Shown in pieces: positions 32,193 through 43,159 of a stretch of DNA of 64,000 nt; within the stretch, counting starts at the first letter, position 1, and the number at the start of each line of letters is the position of its first letter. The notes below the pieces were generated by a model. That model worked only from the letters and a program-made list of their open reading frames with translations, made no database searches and had not been told where the DNA came from. Made by a program: the position numbers and the translations under genes. The stretch is taken from contig NC_058151.1 of assembly GCF_011075055.1 (NCBI RefSeq), positions 12,963,800-13,027,799 on the forward strand, in the 5' to 3' direction. The stretch comes from Mangifera indica (taxonomy: Eukaryota > Streptophyta > Magnoliopsida > Sapindales > Anacardiaceae).

Positions 32193-33602
32193 ATGGCATC
32201 TTCCAACACCATGAAAATACAGGAGGTTTTTAAGGTTACTCCTTTCTCCGACTCAACCGCTGAGTTTTCTCCCCCTCTGACACTATATGATACGTTTTGG
32301 TTCAATTTTCCTCCGGTTGAACGCCTCTACTTCTATCAAATTACTGGCTTAACTCATCATTTCTTCAACTCAGTTATCCTCCCCAACCTTAAGTGCTCTC
32401 TTTCTCGAACTCTCCTTCATTACCTCCCTCTTGCTGGCAATCTAATCTGGCCCCCAGATGCCCCAAAGCCGTGCATCTACTACTCCCCAACTGATGGCGG
32501 CGTTTCAGTCACCGTTGCAGAGTCTACCGCCGACTTCAATTCGCTTTCTGGCAATGGAGTCCGTGCAGTCGCCGAGCTTCATCCTTTAATCCCTCAGTTG
32601 TTGACCTCTGATGACAAAGCAGCGTTGATAGCTATACAAATAACTTTGTTTCCAAATCAAGGGTTTTCCATCGGCATTACAACTCACCATGCTATGTTTG
32701 ATGGGAAAAGCTCAACCACGTTTATCAAATCATGGGCTTATCTATGCAAACAAGGTAAAGATCACGAAGAAAACCCTTCTTTATCACCAGAACTAATCCC
32801 GTCTTTTGACCGGACTATCATCAAAGATCCCGCCGGAATCGACCTGGAGTATATCAACAACTGGTTCGGTTATACAAACTCACGAAGCTTGAAGGTTTTG
32901 CCAAATATAATACCCAATAGCGACTGCGTTCGAGCCACATTTGAGTTAACCCGTGAAGATATTCAGAAAATAAGGAATCGGGTATTGTTTATGTTGAATA
33001 AAGATGATGAAAAGGAGGAGGATAGAGCACCAGAACAGCTTCATTTATCAACTTTTTTGCTAACTTTGGCATATGTATTCGTCTGCATGGTTAAAGCCAG
33101 AAGAGGGGAAGACAACAGAAGTGTTATTTTCGCATTTACAGCAGATTACAGGACCCGTTTATCTCCTCTGGTTCCATTGAATTACGTTGGCAACTGTGTT
33201 ATGCCACATCTGTGCACTGCAACAGCAAGAGATTTGACAGAAGAAAACGGGATTGCCTTTGTTGCAAACAAATTGAGCGCTGTGGTGAAAGGTTTAGAAA
33301 GGGGAGAGCTTGAAGGAAGAAAAGATACACTTTCAAGGGTGTTGATTGCTCTGAAAGCCATGCTTGAAGGAGTACAAGGCCTGTCGGTAGCCGGGTCGAC
33401 CCATTTTGACGTATACGGGTCGGATTTCGGGTGGGGGAGACCGAACAAGGTGGAGATTGTTTCAATAGATAGGAGTGGGGCTGTTGCTTTGGCCAAGAGT
33501 AGAGATAGAAGCGGTGGTGTTGAGATTGGTGTGGCTTTGGAGAAGCAAGAAATGGAAGTCTTTAGATCTCTATTTGCCGATGGGCTAAAAGATAACATGT
33601 AA
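32193..33602 (+). CDS. BAHD acyltransferase, copy 6
   Basis: A single-exon frame. I chose the ATG at 32193 (MASSNTMKIQEV), giving 469 residues in line with the other copies. The HxxxD motif is HAMFD within GITTHHAMFDGKSS, NYVGNC is conserved, and the structural motif is standard DFGWG. The N-terminal half resembles copies 1 and 3 (FYQITGLTHHFFNSVILP). An in-frame methionine at 32145 would add the hydrophobic MFLRVVVGLLGLVLAF. Part of this comes from the leader also seen before copies 1 and 3 (TTCTGGCTTTCATGGCA), so I treat it as untranslated. The other features indicate a soluble cytosolic transferase of unknown substrate. Confidence 0.92.
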   Translation: MASSNTMKIQEVFKVTPFSDSTAEFSPPLTLYDTFWFNFPPVERLYFYQITGLTHHFFNSVILPNLKCSLSRTLLHYLPLAGNLIWPPDAPKPCIYYSPTDGGVSVTVAESTADFNSLSGNGVRAVAELHPLIPQLLTSDDKAALIAIQITLFPNQGFSIGITTHHAMFDGKSSTTFIKSWAYLCKQGKDHEENPSLSPELIPSFDRTIIKDPAGIDLEYINNWFGYTNSRSLKVLPNIIPNSDCVRATFELTREDIQKIRNRVLFMLNKDDEKEEDRAPEQLHLSTFLLTLAYVFVCMVKARRGEDNRSVIFAFTADYRTRLSPLVPLNYVGNCVMPHLCTATARDLTEENGIAFVANKLSAVVKGLERGELEGRKDTLSRVLIALKAMLEGVQGLSVAGSTHFDVYGSDFGWGRPNKVEIVSIDRSGAVALAKSRDRSGGVEIGVALEKQEMEVFRSLFADGLKDNM

Positions 33603-34379
33603 AGTTTGGATTATTTTATCTTAAATGTCTTCAGGTTGTTTGGATTCAAACTTTTTTCCTTTTTTAACATGTATTCGTCAAATCTCATTATTTGTGTCAA
33701 TGGATAGTATTCGTCTTATATTAATTCAGTTAAACCTCCTCTGGCTGTCACCTGTGTCGTATCCATCTCTATAATACTCAACCATTAGCATTGTTTATCT
33801 TAGAATTCCCGAGCCTGTCCAAGTCTAGATATGCATAAATTGATATTCTAATTCAATGAGATAAATAGCTTGGCAGATGCCCAAGTCTCCCTTTTCTTGT
33901 CTCGAGTTCTCATAATTTATCAGAGGATCATCGGCAACGCCTATTCTGCAGTTTCCTCTCTGTGACGCAAGGGCTTCATTTATTGCTTGTGGCCGCCCTG
34001 CAGTACGATCGATAAAAGAATCTGCCACATGGATGACGAAATCAAGAAGCATAATAAATAATTCAATCTTGCCGCTATCAACAACCATCCATTAATAAAA
34101 GGTTCTTGAGTCAAGTTGTTCTGACAAAGCCAGTAAGCATATTTCAATTTGGCATGACAAAGAAAATACGGTTATGATTGAATTGTAGGCATAAAATTCT
34201 AGTTTGGATCATATTCCGGTTAACACAAAACCAATTTGAAATTATTTGAATGTTTTTTATTCTTCTTCTACTGATACCTTTGCATTTGTTGTAAACCAAA
34301 TATGAACTTATTAGATGATTCATCTTCTTTAGTGATGATGAGTCTGGAAGAAGGAAGAAAGAGGATAAGAGAGTGCTGG

Positions 34380-34657
34380 TTATTAGAGAGGAAGAGGATT
34401 TACTAGAAAATTGAAATTCAATGGGAGAAAATATAATTTTTTAAAATTTAATTCTAAAAAACAATTACTAGTTTTTAGGGTTGAAAATAAAATAAGTTTT
34501 ATTTTTTTAGTATCACTGGTTAAATAACGATTTTACCTCTGAAACTAACGAATTTTGTCAACTTTAAGATTTCATGAGTGAATATTTGGATTTTTAAAAT
34601 TTTACCGATGAAAGTCAAGAATATACTAAACCTTGGGTGGGAACAAGCTTTTTGGCC
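34380..34657. mobile_element. Mutator-type MITE, right-end fragment
   Basis: On the - strand its end reads GGCCAAAAAGCTTGTTCCCA then CCCAAGGTTTAG, the terminal sequence of the family at 61250-61921. Interior phrases such as GTTTTTAGGGTTGAAAATAA also match. A left end was not found, so the copy is truncated or very diverged. Confidence 0.6.
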
Positions 34658-35264
34658 TATGAAAAAATATTTGATACAAGTACAACATATATACAAAGAA
34701 TTCTTATCACCATTGTCATTTTGTTACGAAAACATAGGGATACATTTAATCTGTTTTCTCACAAATACAAATGCAAGAGTTGGATCTAATAAATTTGGAA
34801 AGACTTCATTGAAACATTGGACAAGTTAGTTAGATATCTCTTTCGATTAGCTAGCTCTTCGATATTTTGAAATTATTTTTTTATTTTTTTATTGATAACA
34901 TTTGTACCGTTGTATTCTTTTTCTTAGACGTACACACAAACTATTTGTAATTTATTTGTTTTTGTATATTTATAATTTTGTTGGTGTGTTCTTGATATTA
35001 TCGATTTGAATTTATCTGTAACATCTTTATAATTGACTTCTAAATGTTCATGAATAAATCTATAATTTAGGTCAGGTTAAAGCATAGTTTCAATTTAGAC
35101 CAAGTTAAAGTTAATGTTCTCTAACAAATCGAAAATAACACAATACAAGTACAGTTTGATAACACTATCTATCAATTTGATATGTCACCATATATAATCC
35201 CAAATTTATTAATTGACATAAATAATAAAATTATGCAAATATAAAAAAAGTTTTTATCGAATCT

Positions 35265-35670
35265 TAAATGTCTCCTTATTTTGTGTATGCATACTTTACA
35301 ATCACGATAGTTGAATTGCGTATCGTATATTAAAAATCTAAATTTATGTATCATGTATCAAATATCATATCGTATCGTATGATACAACTTTTAAATTATA
35401 AAGTAATAAAAAATTTAATTAACATGTCATCATTTTTGAAAATATTTCAAACACCCTTAAAAATTTAAAATTTTTCATATATACCTCTATTATATTATCA
35501 TTTCTTCTAAAAAGTGTATCAATTTGTATCAGTAATATGTATCGTATCGTATAATAGATTTATTGTATTGTATTAATTCAATATACCTCATGATATATAT
35601 GGTTTTCTATCTGTATTGTATTGTATTATAAAATATGTATCGTATATTGTAATATACTAATAAATATGTT
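35265..35670. repeat. ATCGTATCGTATGATAC dispersed repeat, copy 1
   Basis: A run of about 400 bp with ATCGTATATTAAAAATCTAA, ATCATATCGTATCGTATGAT, CATATATACCTCTA and AAAGTGTATCAATTTGTATC. The same phrases in the same order occur at about 41888-42220 and 42405-42845. No transposase or clear ends are seen. Confidence 0.7.
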
Positions 35671-35886
35671 TTCAATAAAAAGTTTTTTATTTTTTTTAAT
35701 TTGTTTCTTGTTAATCAACTTGTAATTTAACTTACTAACCTATGTTCTTGTTTGTTTGTAATGTATGTTTGTGACATCGAAGGGCTGATTCTAATTGGCA
35801 TTCTACAATTAATTTCCAATTCAATATTAATGCCTTATCAATGGTAAGAGTGAAACAAAGCTATGTAAACCATTAATGCTAGAAGC

Positions 35887-37205
35887 CAGAAAGATGACCT
35901 TGTTTCATCCCAACAAAATTCGACACGCTTTGGTTAATGTTTCCTCCTGTAGAACGCCCTTTTTCAACTCAGTTATCCTCCCCAACCTCAAGCAATCTCT
36001 CTCTCAAACTCTCCTCCATTATCTCCCTCTCGCCTGTAACCTCGTCTGGCCACAAGGTTCCCCTAAACCATACATTTACTACTCCCTTAACGACGGCGTT
36101 TTACTCACTGTCGCCGAGTGTAACGCCAACTACTCTACCTGTCTGTTTGACAATCAAATTCATGAAGCTTCAGAGCTTCGTCCTTTCATACCTGAGTTGT
36201 TTAGCTCTGATGATAAAGCAGCGATAGTTTCAATACAAATAACTTTGTTTCCAAATGAAGGATTCAGCATCGGCATATCAACTCACCATGCCGTACTTGA
36301 TGGGGGAAGCTCAACCATGTTTATCAAGTCTTGGGCTTTTTCATGCAAACTACTTCAAGAAGAGGAAGAAGAAGAAGTCTTTTCTCTACCACCGGAATTA
36401 ACCCCATGTTATGACCGGACTCTTATCAAAGACCCTAACGGGATCGACATGGTATACGCGAAAAACTGGACGGATTTTTTAAAGTCCGATTCGAATCCAA
36501 ACTCACAAAGTTTGAAGATTATGCCCATCTTGGAAGCAAACCCCGGCTGGGTTAACTTTCGAGCCACATTTGAGTTGACCCATCAAGATATTAAGCAACT
36601 CAGGAATAAGTTGTTGTCTGCAAAAAAAAGAAAAGGAATCAAAACAGCTTCGCTTATCCACTTTCGTGCTTGCATATGCTTATGTCTTCGTCTGCTTCAT
36701 TAAAACCAAAAAAGTAGAAGATGATGCTAGTGTTATTATCGCCTTTACAGCCGATTACAGGACCCGTTTAGATCCTCCAATTTCGATGAACTACTTCGGC
36801 AACTGTGTAATGTCACATGCAGCCGTCGAAAAAGCAAGGGAAGTTAAGGAAGAAAATGGGATCGCTTTTGTTGCAGAGAAGGTAAGCGACATGATTAAGG
36901 AGATAGGGAATGGAGTTCTTGAGGGAAGGGAGGATACACTAATGAAGTTTATGAGAATGAAGGCTAAATATACAGAAGCACAAGGCTTTGGGATAGCAGG
37001 GTCAACCCAATTTGACATGTACGGGTCGGATTTCGGGTGGGGAAGACCAAAGAGAGTAGAGATTGTGTCAATAGATAGAAGTGGAGCAATTGGCTTGACA
37101 AGGAGTGGAGAAGAAAGTGGTGGTGTTGAGATTGGTGTGGTTTTGGGGAAGCAAGAAATGGAGAATTTTGCTTCCATATTTGTTGATGGGCTAAAATATC
37201 TTTAA
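35887..37205 (+). pseudogene. BAHD acyltransferase pseudogene, copy 7
   Basis: Nearly the whole gene remains but is broken in at least three places. The first 30 or so codons, including the normal start, are missing. Codons for the LYFYQITDLTPHF segment are deleted (near 35958), which also changes frame between FDTLWLMFPPVER and FFNSVILPNLKQ. A further frameshift lies in an A-rich stretch near 36620-36660, before LSTFVLAYAYVFVC. The HxxxD (HAVLD), NYFGNC and DFGWG motifs are intact, and it is the only copy with the clade-standard YFGNC. The 3' 180 codons remain open (36666-37205), so loss was fairly recent. Confidence 0.88.
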
Positions 37206-37590
37206 TCAAAATTATCTTGAAGACCAAACTGATTTTTAAAACAAAAAATTAGGTTATTTGAAAAATCAGTTCAAATAGTGATTTAACAATATTTAAAAAA
37301 CTAATTTTTTTATTCCATTACCAATTTATTTATTTTTTAAAATCAATAAATTAAATCAAGCTGATTTTTTAAAAAATGAAATAGATAAAAGCATTGGCAT
37401 TTTCTAGAGACAATAATGACACTTTTTAGCAACTGGCAAAAACAAACACTTGTAAATCATAAATTAAACAAACAATCTAATATTATCTGATAGGACTCAG
37501 CCCAACCAATTAATCTCATCACATCTTAACACTCTTATAACACTTAAGAGGGCAAGTTGCATCCTATAAAACTATTTAAAAAAATATTCA

Positions 37591-37646
<56 letters not shown>

Positions 37647-37837
37647 AAAACACTTAACTAGGTTTCCAGCCTTACCATAATCATATACAAAAACATCCTA
37701 ATTCCATTTTAAAATCATGAGAAAAATTTTTGTTAGGCCTCCGCCTTTTCAATATTCACATAAAGTTTCTCAAAATGATCCATATAGACACATATAAAAT
37801 AAGACACTAAAAATATTACATCGTGACATAACCTTAA

Positions 37838-38318
37838 TGGGGTGTTTGGTTTGGATAATGTTTTATTATCAAAATAGAAAGATTATCTTGAAGATAAATT
37901 ACTTAGAAGATTACTGGGTATAGATAATTACTATGTTTGATAAAATTCGGTAGGTATAAATAATTATTGTGTTTGGTTAAAGGTAATAAAAGATTACTAG
38001 TAAATTATTTTACTTAAATGCCTTTAAATATAATTATTTTTAAATATTTTTTATATTAGTTATCATATTAATTAAAAATAATTTTATTTTTATCTCAAAA
38101 AATTAATAAATAATAATATAATTATAATAAACTCAAGATTACCTCAGTAATCTTTAAATACTTAAGGTGAAGGTGGTAATCAGATTACCACCTATATTAC
38201 TTGTTACGTCAGCATTGGTAATAGAAGATTACTATAATATTTTATTACTGATAAATCAAACAAGGGAATAAAAGATAGATTACCAAGGTAATTTTAAAAG
38301 ATGCCAACCAAACGCCCC
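37838..38318. mobile_element. MITE with GGGGTGTTTGGTT ends
   Basis: The left end reads GGGGTGTTTGGTTTGGATAA. The right end, read on the - strand, begins GGGGCGTTTGGTTGGCATC. TTAA occurs at 37834-37837 and 38319-38322, consistent with a short T/A-rich target duplication as in PIF/Harbinger (Tourist-like) elements. The interior of about 450 bp has no coding capacity and is internally palindromic (AGATTACT/AGTAATCT-type motifs). The superfamily call is an inference. Confidence 0.65.
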
Positions 38319-39005
38319 TTAAGAGGAATCACTGCTTGACACAGTCTTGAAATATCTTTGAAAAAACAAATTTTATAAAAGTAAGCTAAAAGCTCAATGA
38401 GTAGACAATTTATAAAATTATTTCAATATCTATCTGTAAGAAAATATATAACAGTTCATAATATATTAATCGACCCAAAAATATTAAATTTTTTAGAAGA
38501 ATTAACCATCACTATTAAAATAAAATTATTTATTGTTAATAATTAAATTTTATCTTGAAATATCGCATTTGAACTATTACTGAAATTCTTGCTTAAAAAA
38601 ATGACTATAACATCCTCCCAATAAAATTTTAAAGTTGCAATACAACTAAACCAAGTTATAATCACTTTTAGATTTTTAGTTTGGTAATATACTCATGACA
38701 ATGAGCTTGTCAACGGTTTCTATGTATATTAAATATTTTGAATTAAAATTTAAAGAAAACAAACATCGCATGAATGGTAAAATATGCTTGGGAAAAATTA
38801 TATTTAAATAGAAGATCTAATTATCAACAACTCGTACATTTATTTTCTTTATTTATTTTCAAACCTCTTACCAAAAATAATAACTTGAGTTATACACTAC
38901 TACTAATATTTTCAAGGAAAAATTTGTTCTACATGGTGGATGTCTCCTACACAAACAGAGCAAGGAAGAACTGTCATACTTGACATGTTATAATCTTGTT
39001 CAGGT

Positions 39006-39500
39006 GGAACACTAAAATCTATCATATTTTACATAAAATATTACACAGACAAAACAACTGAAATTTATCATACTTGGTATAAAATATTGCATAAGTAAAA
39101 CAACTAAAATATGTTATACTTGACATAAAATACTACACAGATAAAGCACTGAGATATGTCATACCTGACATAAAATACTGCATAGACAAAGTAACTGAAA
39201 TCTGTTATACCTAATATAAAATACTACGCAGACAGTAACTGAAATATGTCATAGCTTGTATAAAATATTGTAGAGATAAAGCAACTAAAATTTGTCATAC
39301 TTGACATACAATACTACACAAGTGGAACAACTAAAATCTATTATACCTAACATAAAATACTACATAGACAGAGTAATTAAAATCTGTTATACTTGACATA
39401 AAATACTACACAGATAAAATACTGAAATCTATCATATCTGAATAAAATACTACACATGCAGAATAACTGAAATTTGTCATACTTGATATAAAATACTGCA
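39006..39500. repeat. Minisatellite, ~45-bp unit, about 11 copies
   Basis: Imperfect tandem units resembling ACATAAAATACTACACAGAC-AAGCAACTGAAATCTGTCATACTTG. Copies vary by substitution and by small length changes. Confidence 0.85.
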
Positions 39501-40354
39501 CAAAAAGAACACTTATCACATGATATGCATTAGCGAAGAATATCTTAACAATACCATATCTTAATATTATATTCATAATATAATATCTTAATAATAGAAT
39601 TTAGAATAATCATTGGGGAACCACCACAACAACAATATACTAAATTAATAATAGTCAACTCTACAGTCACCTACAACACCCAACTAAGTGACAGTCAACA
39701 ATATAGTAATAATTATCACTGAATTAAGTTTTCCTTCAACTCTACAACTATATAAACTCAATAAATAAATTATTCAACAATTTTAGTCATCCATAGAAAC
39801 TAAATGTGAATCACCTTCAACCTTACATCCTCGCAAAACATCAATTTAATAACATTCAGTCATTTCAGTTCTCCCATAAACTAAACTAAATATCTTTCAT
39901 CTCTTAAATTATACATAACATTAAATCAATTAACATTTAATAATTTCAGTCACCTATAGAACTAAATTAAATATTTTTCAGTTAGATTATATCTAAATTA
40001 AACAATTTTGGCTTCCTAGCCATACATACAACATCAATTAATTCAACATTCAAAATCTATAATAATATATAATATTTCATTTAAGTGGCCTTCAACACTA
40101 CAGTTACCCACAACCAAAATCATTAACATACATAAATTTCTATTGATTTATAAGATATTCCATAAAATTCATAATACAATTTTCCTTTCTCATCTATTCA
40201 CATTAATTCGAAGTAATATACTTAGAATTTTAAAAATCTTCAATCTAAGCCGTGAATTTAAACCCTTGAAGTTAAAGGAATACCATATCCATATTTTGTA
40301 TCAATTTCCTTTTCTTTTCCTTCATCTTTCCCTTTCTTTCCACAACAGGCAACC

Positions 40355-40355
<1 letters not shown>

Positions 40356-40385
<30 letters not shown>
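40356..40385. repeat. Poly-C tract (30 C)
   Basis: An uninterrupted run of 30 cytosines preceded by pyrimidine-rich DNA. It lies within gene-free sequence. See also 1493-1519 and 63546-63585. Confidence 0.95.
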
Positions 40386-40387
<2 letters not shown>

Positions 40388-41394
40388 TCTTTTCTTTTCT
40401 TTCACAAAAGAGTATTGTGGCTATGACCCTTCTACCAAAGCATACTTTATCCTTTAACAAGAATTTTGGGTAGTTCATTATCCCTCCATAAAAAACAATT
40501 TTTAAACCAAAAAATTGCTAACCCAAACACACTTATTATCAAACAATTAATTTTAGGTCAAAAATCAAGTAAACACTCACCTCTGTTGTCATTATAACAT
40601 CAATCACCTCTAAAAACATTGAAGGAGATCAAACGATTCGAATAAAGTTTGCCTATTGGTTGAGTTTGAGTGAGTGATGTTTTGAGAAGTGAAATAAAAC
40701 CTCACCCATGATGGAAGAAGGGCAGCGTAAAGGGTTGCTTAAACTGAGGTATTTTAGAGACTTTGCTCACTTTGTGGTATAATTATATAACCGAAAAGAG
40801 TTGGGTAAAATTGTATAGACTCCCTAAAATGTGGGTATAAATTTAAATTTTCCAAATTAATAAGTAATGAACCTATTTTTAAAAATAATAATAAAATAAT
40901 ATGAGTATTTAAAATTTGATTCAAAATCAGTTAATCAAATATTCAATTCGATTAACTAGTAATTTAAATTTGATTCAAAATCGATAAATTTTTAAACTGA
41001 TTTAATTTTAGTTGATGGTTTTTCTAAATTAAAAATTCAATTTAGTTTAAAATATTGTCAAACTGATTTGATTAACCGGATTTAAACAGCCGACACAATT
41101 TGCAAATTGTTTATATATATCGTATCAATATATTAATATCTAAATCTTGTATTTCATATAATATGTGGTAATTGTTTCACTCCTCCATAATATTATATTG
41201 GGAAATTAACTTTATGCCACAGGTTTAATCTATTTTGTGAGTCCCCATTGGTTTCATAAATTAAACCCTATCTCTTGTTTTGATCATTTTTACCATTAAA
41301 AACCATACGGGGAGTCTGGTAAACTGGTTACTTTCAGTTTAAAATAAGGGTATTTAGGACTTTTCACTATTCAGAAAAGCCCTAGATTTTCATT

Positions 41395-41463
41395 CCCCTT
41401 TTGCGCATCTTCTTTTTTATTGTCTCTCCCCTTTTGCGCATCTTCTTTTTTATTGTCTCTCCC
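41395..41463. repeat. 33-bp direct tandem duplication
   Basis: The unit TTTTGCGCATCTTCTTTTTT with its flanks is present twice back to back with no difference, which points to recent slippage or duplication. Confidence 0.9.
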
Positions 41464-41887
41464 TTTTCTTCCTTCCTAAGAAAACACATCACTGATATGT
41501 CGTGAGGTCGGATCTACCCTTTACATTTAAATGGTGGTCATTTTGACCAATCTTAATGTTAAAAGGTCAGATGAGGCCCCATCGACCGAAGAGTCAAATC
41601 TAAGCTCTTGATAATGACAAAAATTAAATTTAAAATTTTCATTTACTCTCGAATAAAAATAGATTCGAATTAAATTATACATAAATATTATATGATTTGA
41701 GCTCAATTTGAATTTTAAATAGTTAGTTCGATTCATAGTCAATCAATAGAATAAATAGTATTACTAATAGAATAAACAATATTATTAAAAGGAAATTTAA
41801 GGTAAGTTGTCAAAATGAAATTTCAACTAAATTTTAATTTAAATTGAGTCCAAGACTGAGCCAAATTGAATTTACTTAATTTGAATA

Positions 41888-42220
41888 TAGCATTTGCACG
41901 ATAGTTAGATTATATATCGAAAATCAAATTTTTTATATTTTGTATTATGTATAGTATCGTATTATTAGTCTTTTAAAAAAATATTAAACTATTAATAAAA
42001 TAATAAAAAATTATAATTGTCATGCTAACATCTTAAAAAATATCACAAATACTCTTAAAATTTTAAAAATTTTCATATATACATTTACTATATTTTTTTT
42101 AAAGTGTATTGATTAATATCGGTAATATATATTGTATTGTATGATGTATTCATTATATCATATTAATTTGATACATCTTATGATACATATCATTTTTTAT
42201 CTGTATTATAAGATATTGAC
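41888..42220. repeat. ATCGTATCGTATGATAC dispersed repeat, copy 2
   Basis: Shares ordered phrases with 35265-35670, including the AAATATCACAAATACTCTTAAA region and AAAGTGTATTGATT. Confidence 0.65.
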
Positions 42221-42404
42221 GACTACGAGCATTTGTCGTAACTAACACATCATGGGTATGAACACAACATTAGCCATTTAATGTGAACACATCATGATAT
42301 TGAAAGACAAGTGACAAAGAAAATAAGTGAAGAAAAATGTGAGGTGGAGGGACCACTTTGCCTTATAACTATATAATTTTCATGATTAGAGTTTGATTTT
42401 TCAT

Positions 42405-42845
42405 GTAGTTGAATCTTGTATTTATCGTATATTAAAATTCTAATATTTTGTATTAAGTGTCAAGTATTATATTGTATTGTATTATATAATTTTTAAAAAA
42501 TAAAATAATAAAAATTTAATTAATATGTTATTATTTTAAAAAATATTACAAACACTTGTAAAAATTTAAGATTTTTCATATACATCTTTACTATATCATT
42601 ATTTTCTTTAAAAAATATATTAATTTATATTAGTAATATGTATTATATCGTATGATATATTTATTGTGTCATATTAATCTAATAAATCTTATGATATATA
42701 TTATTTTTTATCTATATTTTATTATATAATAGAATACGTAGAGTATATTTAGAATACTAATAAATCTTATGATATATATTATTTTTTATCTATATTTTAT
42801 TATATAATAGAATACGTAGAGTATATTTAGAATACTAATAAATAT
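42405..42845. repeat. ATCGTATCGTATGATAC dispersed repeat, copy 3, with internal 78-bp tandem duplication
   Basis: Third copy of the family. Its last part is duplicated exactly with a 78-bp period: TAAATCTTATGATATATATT begins at 42683 and again at 42761. It ends about 150 bp upstream of the putative first exon of the G3BP-like gene. Confidence 0.7.
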
Positions 42846-42994
42846 GGGTGGGAAAATGTTATTCCTTCTTTTCTAAACCATGGGCACTCACAATAAGCTG
42901 AAACCAGTGGGGATTTAGGATAAATTCCCTATCAAAATGGGCTGGAATTACGTTACCCAAGCCTGGAATACAACAAAATGTGACCCAACTGAAG

Positions 42995-43159
42995 AAATTC
43001 GCCCTCATTATTATTCATTATTCTCACTGCACGATTCGTTTCGCTGTCTCCCTGTCCCTTCTCTCGTGCGCAGCCTGCACTTCTTCTCTGTTTCTACTTC
43101 ACCTACATAACTTCACCATCTCCTACTTTCTTGCTAGCTTTAACATTATCCCATTGAAG
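42995..43159 (+). other. Probable 5' non-coding exon of the G3BP-like gene
   Basis: A pyrimidine-rich, GC-richer block typical of a plant leader ends at CCATTGAAG followed by GTAATTTTTT, a good donor site (43160). The next acceptor fitting a gene is TATTGGCAG at 44399, one base before the start codon. The transcription start is not known; the left limit is a guess from composition. Confidence 0.45.

Larger units (their letters stand above)
33603..35886. other. Intergenic DNA with repeats
   Basis: Contains an 87-codon - strand open frame (34088-33825) whose composition looks gene-like (HVADSFIDRTAGRPQAINEA) but which I cannot assign. Also present are the right end of a Mutator-type MITE (to 34657) and a GTATCGTATCGTATGATAC-type repeat (35265-35670). 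No intact gene is supported. Confidence 0.45.
37206..42994. other. Gene-free interval between the array and the single-copy genes
   Basis: No gene is supported across about 5.8 kb. It holds a TA run (about 37585-37639), a MITE (37838-38318), a minisatellite of about 45 bp (39006-39500), a run of 30 C (40356-40385), a 33-bp tandem duplication (41395-41463) and two copies of the ATCGTATCG repeat family. Confidence 0.7.

Noticed and set aside
2514..37205. Metabolic gene cluster
   Set aside because: Only acyltransferases of one family are present. No glycosyltransferase, P450 or other pathway enzyme lies among them.
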